Shown here: positions 1 to 7,661 of the stretch, piece after piece
How the letters are laid out: each line of letters begins with the position of its first letter
Numbering within the stretch: the stretch's first letter is position 1
Assembly: GCF_900142275.1 (NCBI RefSeq)
Contig: NZ_FRAI01000013.1
Location: 1 to 55,479, forward strand
Direction of reading: 5' to 3'
Source: Anaerobranca californiensis DSM 14826
Lineage (GTDB): Bacteria; Bacillota; Proteinivoracia; Proteinivoracales; Proteinivoracaceae
Length of the DNA stretch: 55,479 nucleotides
Translations under genes and position numbers: made by a program
The notes under the pieces: model-generated
What the model was told of the DNA's origin: nothing
What the model saw: only the letters and a program-made list of their open reading frames with translations
The model's database searches: none

Positions 1-281
1 AAGCTGAGGATGTAAGGCACACTCCACAAGGCAAAGAGTTGTATTCTTTAAGGTCACAAACAATAGAGCGAGTTTTTGCAGATGCTAAGGAAAAACATTC
101 TATGAGATATACTCATTTAAGAGGCTTGGCTAAGCTAAAAATGCAAGTCACGCTTATTTTTGCATGCATGAATTTAAAGAAATTAGCTAAATGGAAGAGA
201 AAAAAGGGGATGTTACCTCCTTTTACTTCTCTTTGCAAAGATTTTTTAGATTTCTATTTAATGAAAAAGCAATTTGCTTAG
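1..281 (+). CDS. IS1182-family transposase, C-terminal end (cut by window edge)
   Basis: The reading frame is open from the left edge to the stop at 279-281, so only the C-terminal part of a DDE transposase is visible. The visible protein contains the segment RSQTIERVFADAKEKHSMRY followed by THLRGLAKLKMQ and ends in a basic tail. I recognise this as the C-terminal signature of IS1182-type transposases, where the glutamate of IERVFAD is the last acidic residue of the DDE catalytic triad. A TTG at 39 could be mistaken for a start, but the frame continues upstream with family-like sequence (AEDVRHTPQGKEL). Whether the full gene is intact cannot be judged from this window. Confidence 0.85.
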   Translation, partial: AEDVRHTPQGKELYSLRSQTIERVFADAKEKHSMRYTHLRGLAKLKMQVTLIFACMNLKKLAKWKRKKGMLPPFTSLCKDFLDFYLMKKQFA

Positions 282-309
282 CTTAATCAAACTAGCAAAT
301 TGCTTTTGT
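264..309 (+). terminator. Hairpin at the transposase stop codon
   Basis: A perfect 13-bp inverted repeat (266-278 and 294-306, stem AAAGCAATTTGCT) overlaps the last codons of the transposase and ends in a short T run. It probably terminates transposase transcription or forms part of the IS right end. Confidence 0.6.
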
Positions 310-320
310 CTTCAGTCTGA

Positions 321-346
321 AGTGGGCTTTTACGCCCACTTTATTT
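321..346 (+). terminator. Second hairpin downstream of the transposase
   Basis: A 7-bp stem AGTGGGC/GCCCACT (321-327 and 334-340) is followed by TTTATTT. It may be a rho-independent terminator or belong to the end of the insertion sequence. The rest of 347-527 shows no gene; it holds only a short TTGCTC/GAGCAA hairpin near 493-509, just beyond the end of the minus-strand DUF4236 gene. Confidence 0.5.
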
Positions 347-527
347 GTAGTTTTTACCGTTTTAGTAATTTAAACTGACCTCCAAAAATTCCGATGAATA
401 ATCTAAAGTTGAGTTTTGAAAATGGGGTAAATGTCTTTGATTTACCAAAAATTTAATACCATTTTGATTGAATTGGGTATCATCTGATTTAGGTTGCTCC
501 TTTAGAGCAAGTTGAAGTTTGGAAAAT

Positions 528-1478
528 TTATTTAATTATTTTTTCAAGATAATCTTTAACATCTTTGTAATTTACATCTTCTGCATAAATTCTTTGTAAT
601 TGGGTTAAAGCCTTTTTATTATCCCCTAATTTAAAATATGTGATACCTAACCAATACTTAGCTTCCATAACTTCAGGTGTCATAGTCCGTTTTAGTACCG
701 GCCCTTTTTTAAATTGTTCTACAGCTATTTCTAATAAACCTTTTTCTAAAAAACACCTTCCTAACAAAATATTGGCTTGATCTTTAATATGGTCAAAATT
801 ATTTATTTGTTGCAGCAAGGGAATTGCCTGATCATAATTTCCTAATTGAAAATAGCTATAAGCAATAATATAGCCTAAATCTGGGTCTTGACTAATTTCT
901 TCAGTTAACTTGCTGTGGTTTTCCACCACTTTCTGATAAACACCTTGCTGAAAGTAAATAAAGGTTAATAAAGATAAAGTTAAAGTATCATCGGGATCAT
1001 AATTTAAAACCGTTAAAAAATGGTTTTCCGCTAAAGAAAAATTTCCCTTGTTTAATTGTTGTACACCTTTATTATATTCACTGACCATTTTATTATAGGG
1101 ATTTTTTATAGCTTTATAAAAATAGTAGCCGGAAATTGCCGTAATGGTAAATCCTATAAAGGGATTAGCAATAAGGACAAAAAGTCCTAAAATTATTCCC
1201 CAAAGCCAACCATAACCTTTTTCCTTTTTGGCAGGTATATCAACTACTTCTTGGAAACCTTTTTTTTCTTTTGCCAATTCTTTTGCCAACCTTTTAAATG
1301 ATTTTTCTTCCACATAGGAAATACCAGTTCCAGGGATAGAAACAGTTTTTCTTATACCTCTAGGACCAACACCTACCCTGTAACCTTTAACTCCGGCACT
1401 TATACCAACACCACTTTTACTGAAATTTACTCGAACTCCTTTTCCCAATGAAATACTTTTTCTAAATCTTAAACCCAA
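528..1478 (-). CDS. DUF4236 domain protein with membrane segment and TPR repeats
   Basis: The 316-residue protein starts at a TTG behind an AAAGGATGGG ribosome binding site. Residues 1-55 are a clear DUF4236 domain (LRFRKSISLGKGVRVNFSKS, then GPRGIRKTVSIPGTG), a small domain of unknown function. A linker follows, then one or two hydrophobic segments at about 90-120 (WGIILGLFVLIANPF). From about 130 to the end the protein is helical with tetratricopeptide-like repeats (LNKGNFSLAENHFLTV, YFQLGNYDQAIPLL, YFKLGDNKKALTQL). The TPR part probably binds other proteins. It lies 29 bases downstream of the LysO-type gene and is likely co-transcribed with it. No specific function is known to me. Confidence 0.8.
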   Translation of the reverse strand: MGLRFRKSISLGKGVRVNFSKSGVGISAGVKGYRVGVGPRGIRKTVSIPGTGISYVEEKSFKRLAKELAKEKKGFQEVVDIPAKKEKGYGWLWGIILGLFVLIANPFIGFTITAISGYYFYKAIKNPYNKMVSEYNKGVQQLNKGNFSLAENHFLTVLNYDPDDTLTLSLLTFIYFQQGVYQKVVENHSKLTEEISQDPDLGYIIAYSYFQLGNYDQAIPLLQQINNFDHIKDQANILLGRCFLEKGLLEIAVEQFKKGPVLKRTMTPEVMEAKYWLGITYFKLGDNKKALTQLQRIYAEDVNYKDVKDYLEKIIK

Positions 1479-1507
1479 AATTACCCATCCTTTCTATTAA
1501 ATATTTT

Positions 1508-2428
1508 TTAAAAAAGTTTAGCAAGTTGGATAAACAACGGCACTAATAGATATACACTAGAAGAGATGATTATACCAGAAACTAAAGCTGGTACGGTATA
1601 TTGGGAACCACCGGATTTGGTAATCAATGGAAGAAGAGTATCCATTGCAGTGGCTCCAGCCGGTGCAATCACCGTCAAAGGAGGAAGAAATTTCGGTAAG
1701 ATAGGGGTGATAATAAAGGCTAGAACTTCCCGAAAAACATTGCACAATAGGGCGACAATACCTAAGGTAGGGCTATATGTACTGCCGATGATTATTGAAG
1801 ACAAACTATACCAACCAAACCCCGAAACAACGGCACCTACTTCACCAAAGTTAAAGGGCAATAATAAAAAGAAGGGTAAAGTAAAGGACAAACTTCCTAT
1901 TATGATAACTAATGGAATAAGGAGAATTCTAAAACCTAACTTTTTAACAAAGGCTAGGAGGTGGCGATTGCAATAAAGATCATACCCCACTGAAAAGAGA
2001 AGGAGATAAAGGAAATAGATGACCAAGGATTCTAAGATGTTAGTAATATGTTGGGGTAAAAATAGTCCACTTAAACTCCCCATAACTAAAGCTAAGATAA
2101 CAAAATATAAAAAGGTATTATTACTTTCCCCTCCAGGATTTTCTGTAGTTTCCTCCAACCCTTGACCATTAAATAAAGGGTTTAGGAGTAATAATCCTAC
2201 TACACTTCCTAAAATGGAAAAAATAGCTAAAATTAGGGCGGAAAACCCCAATGCCTTTATATTGCTAATTACCGTAGAATCAGTAGTTACTGAAACCCCC
2301 ATAGCAAACAATAGGGCTAATAACCAAAAGTTAAGGGCTTTTTGGTTTAATCCTGCCAACTTTTCTTTAAAAGTTAATCCTAGGCCAAAGCCAAGAAAGA
2401 CAAAGATGAGGATTTTAAGCATTATCAA
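1508..2428 (-). CDS. lysO: LysO-type (DUF340) lysine exporter family protein
   Basis: A 306-residue, very hydrophobic protein with about eight membrane segments and the LysO/DUF340 arrangement of two related halves. The N-terminus (LKILIFVFLGFGLGLTF, then FWLLALLFAMGVSV) and the later segments with GFGWYSLSSIIIG and the APAGATAMDTLLPLIT region are typical of the family. E. coli LysO (YbjE) exports L-lysine; lysine as substrate here is inferred from the family. I chose the TTG at 2428 because GGGAGAG sits 6 bases upstream; the ATG two codons later is spaced too far. I saw no convincing lysine riboswitch upstream. The DUF4236 gene follows in the same direction. Confidence 0.85.
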   Translation of the reverse strand: MIMLKILIFVFLGFGLGLTFKEKLAGLNQKALNFWLLALLFAMGVSVTTDSTVISNIKALGFSALILAIFSILGSVVGLLLLNPLFNGQGLEETTENPGGESNNTFLYFVILALVMGSLSGLFLPQHITNILESLVIYFLYLLLFSVGYDLYCNRHLLAFVKKLGFRILLIPLVIIIGSLSFTLPFFLLLPFNFGEVGAVVSGFGWYSLSSIIIGSTYSPTLGIVALLCNVFREVLAFIITPILPKFLPPLTVIAPAGATAMDTLLPLITKSGGSQYTVPALVSGIIISSSVYLLVPLFIQLAKLF

Positions 2429-2599
2429 TTTAATCTCTCCCTTTTCCTTATTTGATATTTTCCAACCTTTGCAGGAAATAACATTTTCAAAAAGAATTAA
2501 TTATATATTCTAGATTTTTGTTGTAAACTATCATCACTAAAACAAATGGAAGGTGATGGAAAGGGTTTACAGAGTGTTTTGTCTTTTTAGATAAATATC

Positions 2600-2860
2600 G
2601 GTATAATTGCCAGGTATTAGCCCTATAAGTGTCAAAGAAGATCTAAGGGGGTTAGCCAGAATAGCTGGAATTGGTGAAAGGGGCCTTAATAGAAGTATAT
2701 TACATAAAGACTATGGAGGCAATCTTTTATTTGCTGCCTTTTACATCAATGCACCAATTAATACCTTACTCTTTCAGGGCCTGTCAAAGGTGTTTAGATG
2801 TATGGGCTGTAGGTGATAAAAGAGAAATTTATGAGGGGTGTATAATCAATGACAGAAAGA
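2600..2860 (+). pseudogene. Decayed QueG-like 4Fe-4S protein remnant
   Basis: Two overlapping frames each hold part of one protein pattern. The frame starting at 2607 reads RGLARIAGIGERGLNRSILH then KDYGGNLLFAAFYINAPI, which matches the segment of epoxyqueuosine-reductase-like proteins (compare RAGIGFVGKNSSLIT and LGHILTDLEL in the intact gene at 27735). The next frame, open from 2671, continues with PYSFRACQRCLDVWAVGDKR, resembling a ferredoxin motif CxxCxxxCPxG in which one Cys is now Trp. No start, N-terminus or single open frame remains, and the second frame runs into the following regulator gene. I read this as a frameshifted, truncated relic. A small unrelated ORF (2671-2877) is the alternative. 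Confidence 0.5.
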
Positions 2861-3538
2861 ATTTTGATTATCGATGATGAAGAATTATTAGTAAAGGGAT
2901 TAAGCCATAGTTTAATGAAAGAAGGCTTTTTAGTAGATTCTGCCTTTGATGGTGAAGAAGGTCTATCAAAGTTTAAAGAAAAGGGATATAGTTTAATTAT
3001 CCTAGATCTAATGCTCCCTAAAATTGATGGGATGAGTCTTTGTAAAGAAATAAGAAAAGAATCTGCTATCCCTATAATAATGTTAACTGCTAAGGGGGAT
3101 GATGTTGATAAAATTCTAGGTTTAGAATATGGAGCCGATGACTATCTGACAAAACCCTTTAATACTAAGGAGTTAATTGCCAGAATCAAAGCTGTGTTAC
3201 GGAGAACTGGCAAAAAAATAGGGAATGTAATGGAATTTGGTGAGCTTAAAATTGTACTAAACAATAGACAGGTATTCCATAGAGGGGAAAATATCGAATT
3301 GACAGCAAAGGAATTTGATATTTTAGCCCTTTTAGCAACCCATCCTGGTAAAATTTATACTAGGGAAAATCTCTTAGATTTAATTTGGGGATACGAATAT
3401 TATGGTGATGTCAGGACAGTAGATGTTCATGTCAGAAGAATCAGGGAAAAAATTGAAGATAATCCTAGTGAACCCCAATACATAATCACTAAATGGGGAG
3501 TAGGTTATTTCTTCGGAGGCCCGGAAAATGTTTATTAG
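2849..3538 (+). CDS. OmpR/PhoB-family response regulator
   Basis: The 229-residue protein has an N-terminal receiver domain (acidic pair Asp9-Asp10, phospho-acceptor Asp53 in IILDLMLPKIDG, switch Thr in MLTAK, conserved Lys in DDYLTKPFNTKEL) and a C-terminal OmpR-type winged helix from about 130 (ELTAKEFDILALLATHPG, RTVDVHVRRIREKI). It is a DNA-binding transcription regulator phosphorylated by its partner kinase, whose gene overlaps it by 11 bases. Its target genes are unknown; nothing adjacent suggests a signal. The gene lies just after the decayed QueG-like remnant. Confidence 0.93.
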   Translation: MTERILIIDDEELLVKGLSHSLMKEGFLVDSAFDGEEGLSKFKEKGYSLIILDLMLPKIDGMSLCKEIRKESAIPIIMLTAKGDDVDKILGLEYGADDYLTKPFNTKELIARIKAVLRRTGKKIGNVMEFGELKIVLNNRQVFHRGENIELTAKEFDILALLATHPGKIYTRENLLDLIWGYEYYGDVRTVDVHVRRIREKIEDNPSEPQYIITKWGVGYFFGGPENVY

Positions 3539-4925
3539 TATTAAATGGAAAATTGCAGGGGTTTTTGTAGCTATTTTCATCATAATTATGGTGATAACTA
3601 ATTTAATAATCAGTAAAACCTTGGAAAGTTACTATTTGAATCAAAGACAAGTTACTTTATTAAAAACTGCCAATATCATTGCTACTACTTCAACTATTGA
3701 CGGAAATTTTGATAGTAATAAAGTAAAGGAAATTATAGCTAATTATCTACCCTCCCTAGAAATGAGAATAATATCTACAGATTTAGATGGGAGGGTATTG
3801 GCAGATTCATTTTTAGACAGTAACCTAGAGGGGAAAATTTTAAATCAAAGGGAAATAGAAGCTGCCATTAAAGGTAAAAGTGTTTGGCAAAAATACAATC
3901 TGCCCCAAAGGGGTTGGGTAATGTATAGTGCTGTACCTATTATTTTAGATGGAGCAATAATTGGTACTGTCTTTATATCTTCATCTATTGAGGATATCAA
4001 GACAGCTATTAGTTATATAAAAAATACAATTGTGGCAGTTTCTTTAGTAAGTGGCCTTGTTATCACCTTTGTATCAATAATATTAGCTAACAATTTAGTT
4101 AAACCTATTGAGAAATTGACTAAAGTATCTAAAGAAATGGGAAAAGGGCAGTTTAGTAAACCAGTTGAAATAACCTCTAATGATGAAATTGGAATTTTGG
4201 GACAATCCTTTAATCGAATGGCTGAACAATTACAGAGGATAGAAGAAACTAGGTTAAAATTTTTAGGGGATATATCCCATGATTTAAAAACCCCATTAGC
4301 TACTATAAAAGCCTTAGCCCAATCCTTAGAAAATGAAGATAATATAGAGATATATAGAGAATTTTTAGCTGATATAGTATCAGAAGTTAATAGAATGAAC
4401 TTAATAGTAAATAATATCATCCAATTTAATAAAATCAGTGATAGAACTTTACCTTTAATAAAAACAGAATTTGTCTTTAAAGATATTGTTGAAGAGAGTA
4501 TCCACTCCATCAAAACATTAGCAAATGGAAAAGATATAAAAATAAAATTTTTCGATTATTCTCAGGAGGGGATTTTTTTAGGTGATAAAGAGAAAATCAA
4601 AAGTATGATTATAAATCTTCTAGAAAATGCAGTTAAATACAGTTTTAAAGATGGTTTAATTATTGTTACTTTAGAGTGTAAAGAAAATTACTATAAATTA
4701 AAGGTTAAAGATAATGGTAGGGGAATACCAGAAGAAGATTTGCCCCATATTTTTGAACGTTTTTATCGGGTGGATAAAACTAGGAGCAGCAAAACTGGGG
4801 GAGCAGGGATTGGATTATCTATTGTTAAAATGGTTGTAGATCTTCATAAAGGGAAGATAGAAGTTAATAGTAAGTTAGGTGAAGGAACAGAATTTATTTT
4901 AGAATTTCCTAGACTAAATTATTAA
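3528..4925 (+). CDS. Membrane sensor histidine kinase (partner of 2849 regulator)
   Basis: 465 residues: TM1 about 9-27, an extracytoplasmic sensor of about 130 residues, TM2 about 166-187, HAMP about 188-240, HisKA with His251 in GDISHDLKTPLATIKAL, and a HATPase domain (N box NLLENAVKYS, G1 DNGRGIPEED, G2 GGAGIGLSIV). It senses an unknown extracellular signal and phosphorylates the upstream regulator. The start overlaps the regulator's stop, so the two are translationally coupled. The kinase ends normally after the ATPase domain, but its TAA (4923-4925) overlaps the tnpB stop of the minus-strand IS element, so the IS end lies exactly at the kinase stop. Confidence 0.93.
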   Translation: MFISIKWKIAGVFVAIFIIIMVITNLIISKTLESYYLNQRQVTLLKTANIIATTSTIDGNFDSNKVKEIIANYLPSLEMRIISTDLDGRVLADSFLDSNLEGKILNQREIEAAIKGKSVWQKYNLPQRGWVMYSAVPIILDGAIIGTVFISSSIEDIKTAISYIKNTIVAVSLVSGLVITFVSIILANNLVKPIEKLTKVSKEMGKGQFSKPVEITSNDEIGILGQSFNRMAEQLQRIEETRLKFLGDISHDLKTPLATIKALAQSLENEDNIEIYREFLADIVSEVNRMNLIVNNIIQFNKISDRTLPLIKTEFVFKDIVEESIHSIKTLANGKDIKIKFFDYSQEGIFLGDKEKIKSMIINLLENAVKYSFKDGLIIVTLECKENYYKLKVKDNGRGIPEEDLPHIFERFYRVDKTRSSKTGGAGIGLSIVKMVVDLHKGKIEVNSKLGEGTEFILEFPRLNY

Positions 4926-5825
4926 TTTTCATTATCCCTAATAATTTCATTACTTATGTATATATTATACAGTAATTGAATGTTTATTGCACCTAATCTA
5001 TCTCTATGTGTGCTAAATCTACACGCCTTGCAAAGATATTTTCTATCTCTTCCTTTATTCATCTCTCCACAACATGGACATCTTTGACTTGTATATTGTG
5101 GATTGACATATTTAACTTTTATACCTTCCAGATTTCCTTTATATTCTATATATTTAGCAAGACGATAAAAAGACCATGTATGCAAATTCTTTTCGTTTTT
5201 ACGGCTTGTTCTTGCCGTGTTTCTGATATTCGTTAATTTCTCCATACGAATTACAGAAACATTATTTTCTACTGCAAAGTTCACTATTTGCCTGCTTATC
5301 TTATGGTCTTGGTCTTTCATCCATCGTTGCTCTTTATTACTTATTTGTTTAATCTTTTTTAGTTTTTTAGTTTTGCCTAACTTTTGACGCAATCCTTTGT
5401 ATTTACGCCTAATATACTTATTCTGCCTGCCATTTCCAAAAAATTTTGTTTTGCCATTTTTAGTTACTGCTACAGCAGGTACTTTTAAACCTAAATCCAC
5501 TCCCATTACATTTTGATTATTATTATTTTGTTTTTCAGCTGCTTCAACAGCTATTTGTGCAATCCATTTGCTTGATTTTTTACTTATTCTTAATGAGCCT
5601 AATTTGTTATTTAATTGCTGTTTTTGATAATCTGCTAATAACATCTTTACTTTAATCCTTTGTGATTTCCCATTAATTAACACAGGGAAACTTAAACAGT
5701 TATTTATTTTATAATTCTGATTATTCCATATACATACTGCTTTCTTTAGTATTGATAATTTCTTAGTCTTTTTATATTTTTTACAAACACTTTTAGCGTC
5801 TCGTATAGCTTGATTTTTTACTCAC
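4922..5825 (-). pseudogene. tnpB: TnpB (IS605 OrfB) with N-terminus deleted and frame broken
   Basis: The C-terminal ~295 residues of a TnpB RNA-guided nuclease are readable. The RuvC motifs are intact (Asp in MGVDLGLKVPAVAV, Glu in VIRMEKLTNIR, Asp in THRDRLGAINI), as is the zinc ribbon (CPCCGEMNKGRDRKYLCKAC). The longest frame with a start begins at 5683, but the same frame is homologous up to about 5813 (NQAIRDAKSVCKKYKK). A GTG at 5825 with a good Shine-Dalgarno joins that frame only if the A6 run (T6 at 5814-5819 on the plus strand) loses one base. The usual first ~60-100 residues are absent. The non-conserved tail ends at the stop codon of the neighbouring kinase. Confidence 0.8.
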
Positions 5826-5833
5826 CACCTTTC

Positions 5834-6068
5834 TATACATTCTTTTGATTTTCTATATATTTTTGTATTGTTTCTTCAGAAATATATCAGGCATTATTTC
5901 AAGTCCTTTTATTTCGACATCTTTTTCTTGTGCAATTTCATAAAATATTTGTCTTAAATCTTTTTCAATATCACCAACTAATACTTTTCTCCTATATTTA
6001 GGACAAAATACTATATGATATTGATTTAGATATACTATCCCTTCTTTATGTGTATATTTGCCTTGCAT
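5834..6068 (-). pseudogene. tnpA: TnpA (IS200-type HUH transposase) with internal deletion
   Basis: The frame opens at ATG 6068 behind GGTGAT and reads YHIVFCPKYRRKVLVGDIEK ... IKGLEIMPD, the N-terminal half of IS200 TnpA. Right after MPD, where the HVH histidines of the HUH motif belong, the sequence jumps to IFLKKQYKNI and stops. In another frame the same bases read SEETIQKYIENQKNV followed by a stop (5834-5836), which is the normal C-terminal end of these proteins. The segment with the HUH motif and the catalytic Tyr has therefore been deleted. The relic is 71 residues; functional TnpA is about 130-150. Confidence 0.8.
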
Positions 6069-6137
6069 TAGATAATCACCACTTATTTAATTTATTGTAT
6101 TGCAATATTAAATAAGTATCAAGTATATAATAAAATA

Positions 6138-6180
6138 TTTAAGCCTTCATCCCTGTTGCTAAAGCAAGGGGCTTTCGGCT
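6138..6180. repeat. Structured left end of the IS200/IS605 element
   Basis: Nested inverted repeats lie upstream of tnpA: outer AAGCC (6141-6145) with GGCTT (6170-6174), inner CCCTGTTGCT with AGCAAGGGG. In this family such hairpins are recognised by TnpA as single-stranded DNA. This stretch also separates the IS from the Shine-Dalgarno of the acyltransferase gene at 6208. Confidence 0.55.
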
Positions 6181-6207
6181 ATACTCTTTTGTAATGGAGG
6201 GATAATT

Positions 6208-6912
6208 ATGTCTGACTACCTTTTTGAAAATAGAGTTCTCTCAAGAAAAGAAAGATTAAAAAAGCAAATAAGATTAATAACAAATCATCCTGTAATTTTA
6301 ATTAACTTAATTTACAGTTTCTTTATCCGACTCATTTATGGATTAAATATTTTTCAGCCATTTCAATTAGTGGTGGATTGGCGGAGTAGATTTGTTAGAA
6401 AGGGTGGCAGTAAAGTGATTATAAAAGGACAATTTTTTGTAGGAGGGAGATATATAACAAATCTATCTAGTTCCTCTGCCAATGTATTAATATATGATGG
6501 AGGTACTTTAATTATAAATGGGAGAGTAAAAATTGGACCTGGTGTGCAGATTGTAGTAGCTAGAGGTGGAAAGCTAATAATGAACAATGGTACATATATT
6601 ACCGCTGATGCAAAAATTTTTTGTAGTACCACCATGGAAATTGGGAAAAACTGTGCAATTTCTTGGGGAACTAGTATAATCGACAGTGATTTCCATCAAT
6701 TGCATTATGAAGGGAGAAAGACGGAAGACCCTCAAATAAAAATAGGGGATAATGTCTGGATCGGTTGTAATTCAACTATTTTAAAAGGGGTGAAAATCAG
6801 CAGCAATACAGTAATAGCTGCAGGTTCTGTTGTAACTAAAGATCTTCCCAGTAGTGTCCTGGCAGGGGGGAATCCTGCAAAGGTATTAAAAGAAAATATA
6901 AGCTGGAGATAA
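6208..6912 (+). CDS. Left-handed beta-helix acyltransferase (hexapeptide repeat)
   Basis: 234 residues. After an N-terminal hydrophobic segment of about 20 residues (HPVILINLIYSFFIRLIYGL) the protein consists of hexapeptide repeats (IGPGVQIVVARGGKLI, IGKNCAISWGTSIID) and the family's C-terminal signature IGDNVWIGCNSTILKGVKI followed by GSVVTKDLPSSVLAGGNPAK. These features place it with WbbJ/LacA-type O-acetyltransferases of polysaccharide or cell-surface modification; the catalytic His is probably in SDFHQLHYEG. The acceptor is unknown, as no glycosyltransferases lie nearby. ATG 6208 follows GGAGGGATAATT. The IS element lies immediately upstream, so the gene may have lost its original promoter. 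Confidence 0.85.
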   Translation: MSDYLFENRVLSRKERLKKQIRLITNHPVILINLIYSFFIRLIYGLNIFQPFQLVVDWRSRFVRKGGSKVIIKGQFFVGGRYITNLSSSSANVLIYDGGTLIINGRVKIGPGVQIVVARGGKLIMNNGTYITADAKIFCSTTMEIGKNCAISWGTSIIDSDFHQLHYEGRKTEDPQIKIGDNVWIGCNSTILKGVKISSNTVIAAGSVVTKDLPSSVLAGGNPAKVLKENISWR

Positions 6913-6983
6913 ATTTAATAAAGTTGTAAAAACTATAAGTTATAATAAAGACATATCAACTAAAAATTGAAAGGAAGTTTACA

Positions 6984-7532
6984 ATGCTAAAATTAAGAAA
7001 AATTTATTTCCCACTTTCAATAGTAATTATCTCAACATTTCTATTAATCTGGTTCGTATATAATGGTTCAAATGATAAAATACAACACAATTCTTTAGTA
7101 AAAATAGAACCAACTCCCTTTTCTGAAACTATTACAGTAAATTTATATTTTCCTAATAAGGACAATACAAAAATGATAGCAGAAATCCGGGGAATTCCAT
7201 TAACCAATAAATTAGAAACTTCAATAATTAAAGAGTTAATGGCAGGCCCTAAAAGTAAAGGGTTAATCCCTACAATTCCTAAAGAGGCACAATTAATCAG
7301 TTTTGAAGTAGTTGAGGGTATAGCTTTTATCAACTTTTCTAAAGAATTTCAAACAAAACACCCTGGTGGATCCGCCGGTGAATTAGCCACTTTAGCTTCT
7401 ATTGTTTATACTTTGACGGAACTAGAAAATATTGATAAAGTGCAAATATTGGTTGAAGGTAGAAGGTTAGAAACTTTAGCAGGGCACATTTATATTATGG
7501 AGCCATTAACAATTAAAGATGTCAAATATTAA
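6984..7532 (+). CDS. GerMN domain lipoprotein-like protein (GerM-like)
   Basis: 182 residues with one N-terminal membrane segment (FPLSIVIISTFLLIWFVY) and a single GerMN domain from about 50 (ITVNLYFPNKDN, ELMAGPKSKGLIPTIPKE, VEGIAFINFSKEF, LATLASIVYTLTEL, VQILVEGRR). In B. subtilis GerM two such domains act in engulfment and spore germination; single-domain proteins are common in Clostridia. The protein is likely anchored on the outer face of the membrane. It is followed by a terminator at 7534-7577, so it is monocistronic or the end of a unit. Confidence 0.85.
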   Translation: MLKLRKIYFPLSIVIISTFLLIWFVYNGSNDKIQHNSLVKIEPTPFSETITVNLYFPNKDNTKMIAEIRGIPLTNKLETSIIKELMAGPKSKGLIPTIPKEAQLISFEVVEGIAFINFSKEFQTKHPGGSAGELATLASIVYTLTELENIDKVQILVEGRRLETLAGHIYIMEPLTIKDVKY

Positions 7533-7533
7533 T

Positions 7534-7577
7534 GTGGTATTAAACTTTTTGCATGAGGTTTAATTACCACCTTTTTT
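7534..7577 (+). terminator. Terminator after the GerMN gene
   Basis: Stem GTGGTATTAAAC (7534-7545) pairs with GTTTAATTACCAC (7558-7570, one bulged T), followed by a C and six Ts. Confidence 0.85.
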
Positions 7578-7590
7578 ATATGGAATACTA

Positions 7591-7648
7591 TTGACGAGAT
7601 CTAATATATTTGATAAATTAAAGGGGAAGAATATACCCTATAGGGGTA
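7591..7648 (+). promoter_or_regulatory. copA promoter region with CsoR-like operator
   Basis: The near-palindrome TATACCCTATAGGGGTA (7632-7648) closely resembles copper-sensor CsoR operators of the type ATACCC(TA)GGGGTAT. It lies 14 bases before the copA start, between a possible -35 TTGACG (7591-7596) and the ribosome binding site. Copper-responsive derepression is inferred. No csoR or copY gene is in the window, so the repressor would be encoded elsewhere. Confidence 0.6.
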
Positions 7649-7661
7649 GGAGGGAGAACAT

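Larger units (their letters stand above)
4921..6187 (-). mobile_element. Degenerate IS200/IS605-family element
   Basis: A minus-strand unit containing a tnpA (HUH transposase) remnant and a tnpB remnant, bounded on the tnpA side by a structured end. The end holds an outer AAGCC/GGCTT stem (6141-6145, 6170-6174) around an inner hairpin CCCTGTTGCT/AGCAAGGGG, typical of the subterminal hairpins that these elements use instead of terminal inverted repeats. On the other side an imperfect hairpin (about 4951-4976) lies inside the tnpB tail. Both genes carry internal deletions, so the copy cannot mobilise itself. Exact ends are inferred, not proven. Confidence 0.8.

Noticed and set aside
2214-2513. 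99-codon plus-strand frame opposite lysO
   Set aside because: It is antisense to a well-supported LysO gene and has no ribosome binding site or family similarity.
2429-2600. Possible lysine riboswitch upstream of the lysO gene
   Set aside because: I looked for the conserved stem-loop core and could not find it; the leader is too short and unstructured.
3380-3583. Minus-strand frames opposite the two-component genes and similar shadows
   Set aside because: They lie antisense to genes with clear domain matches and lack start signals.
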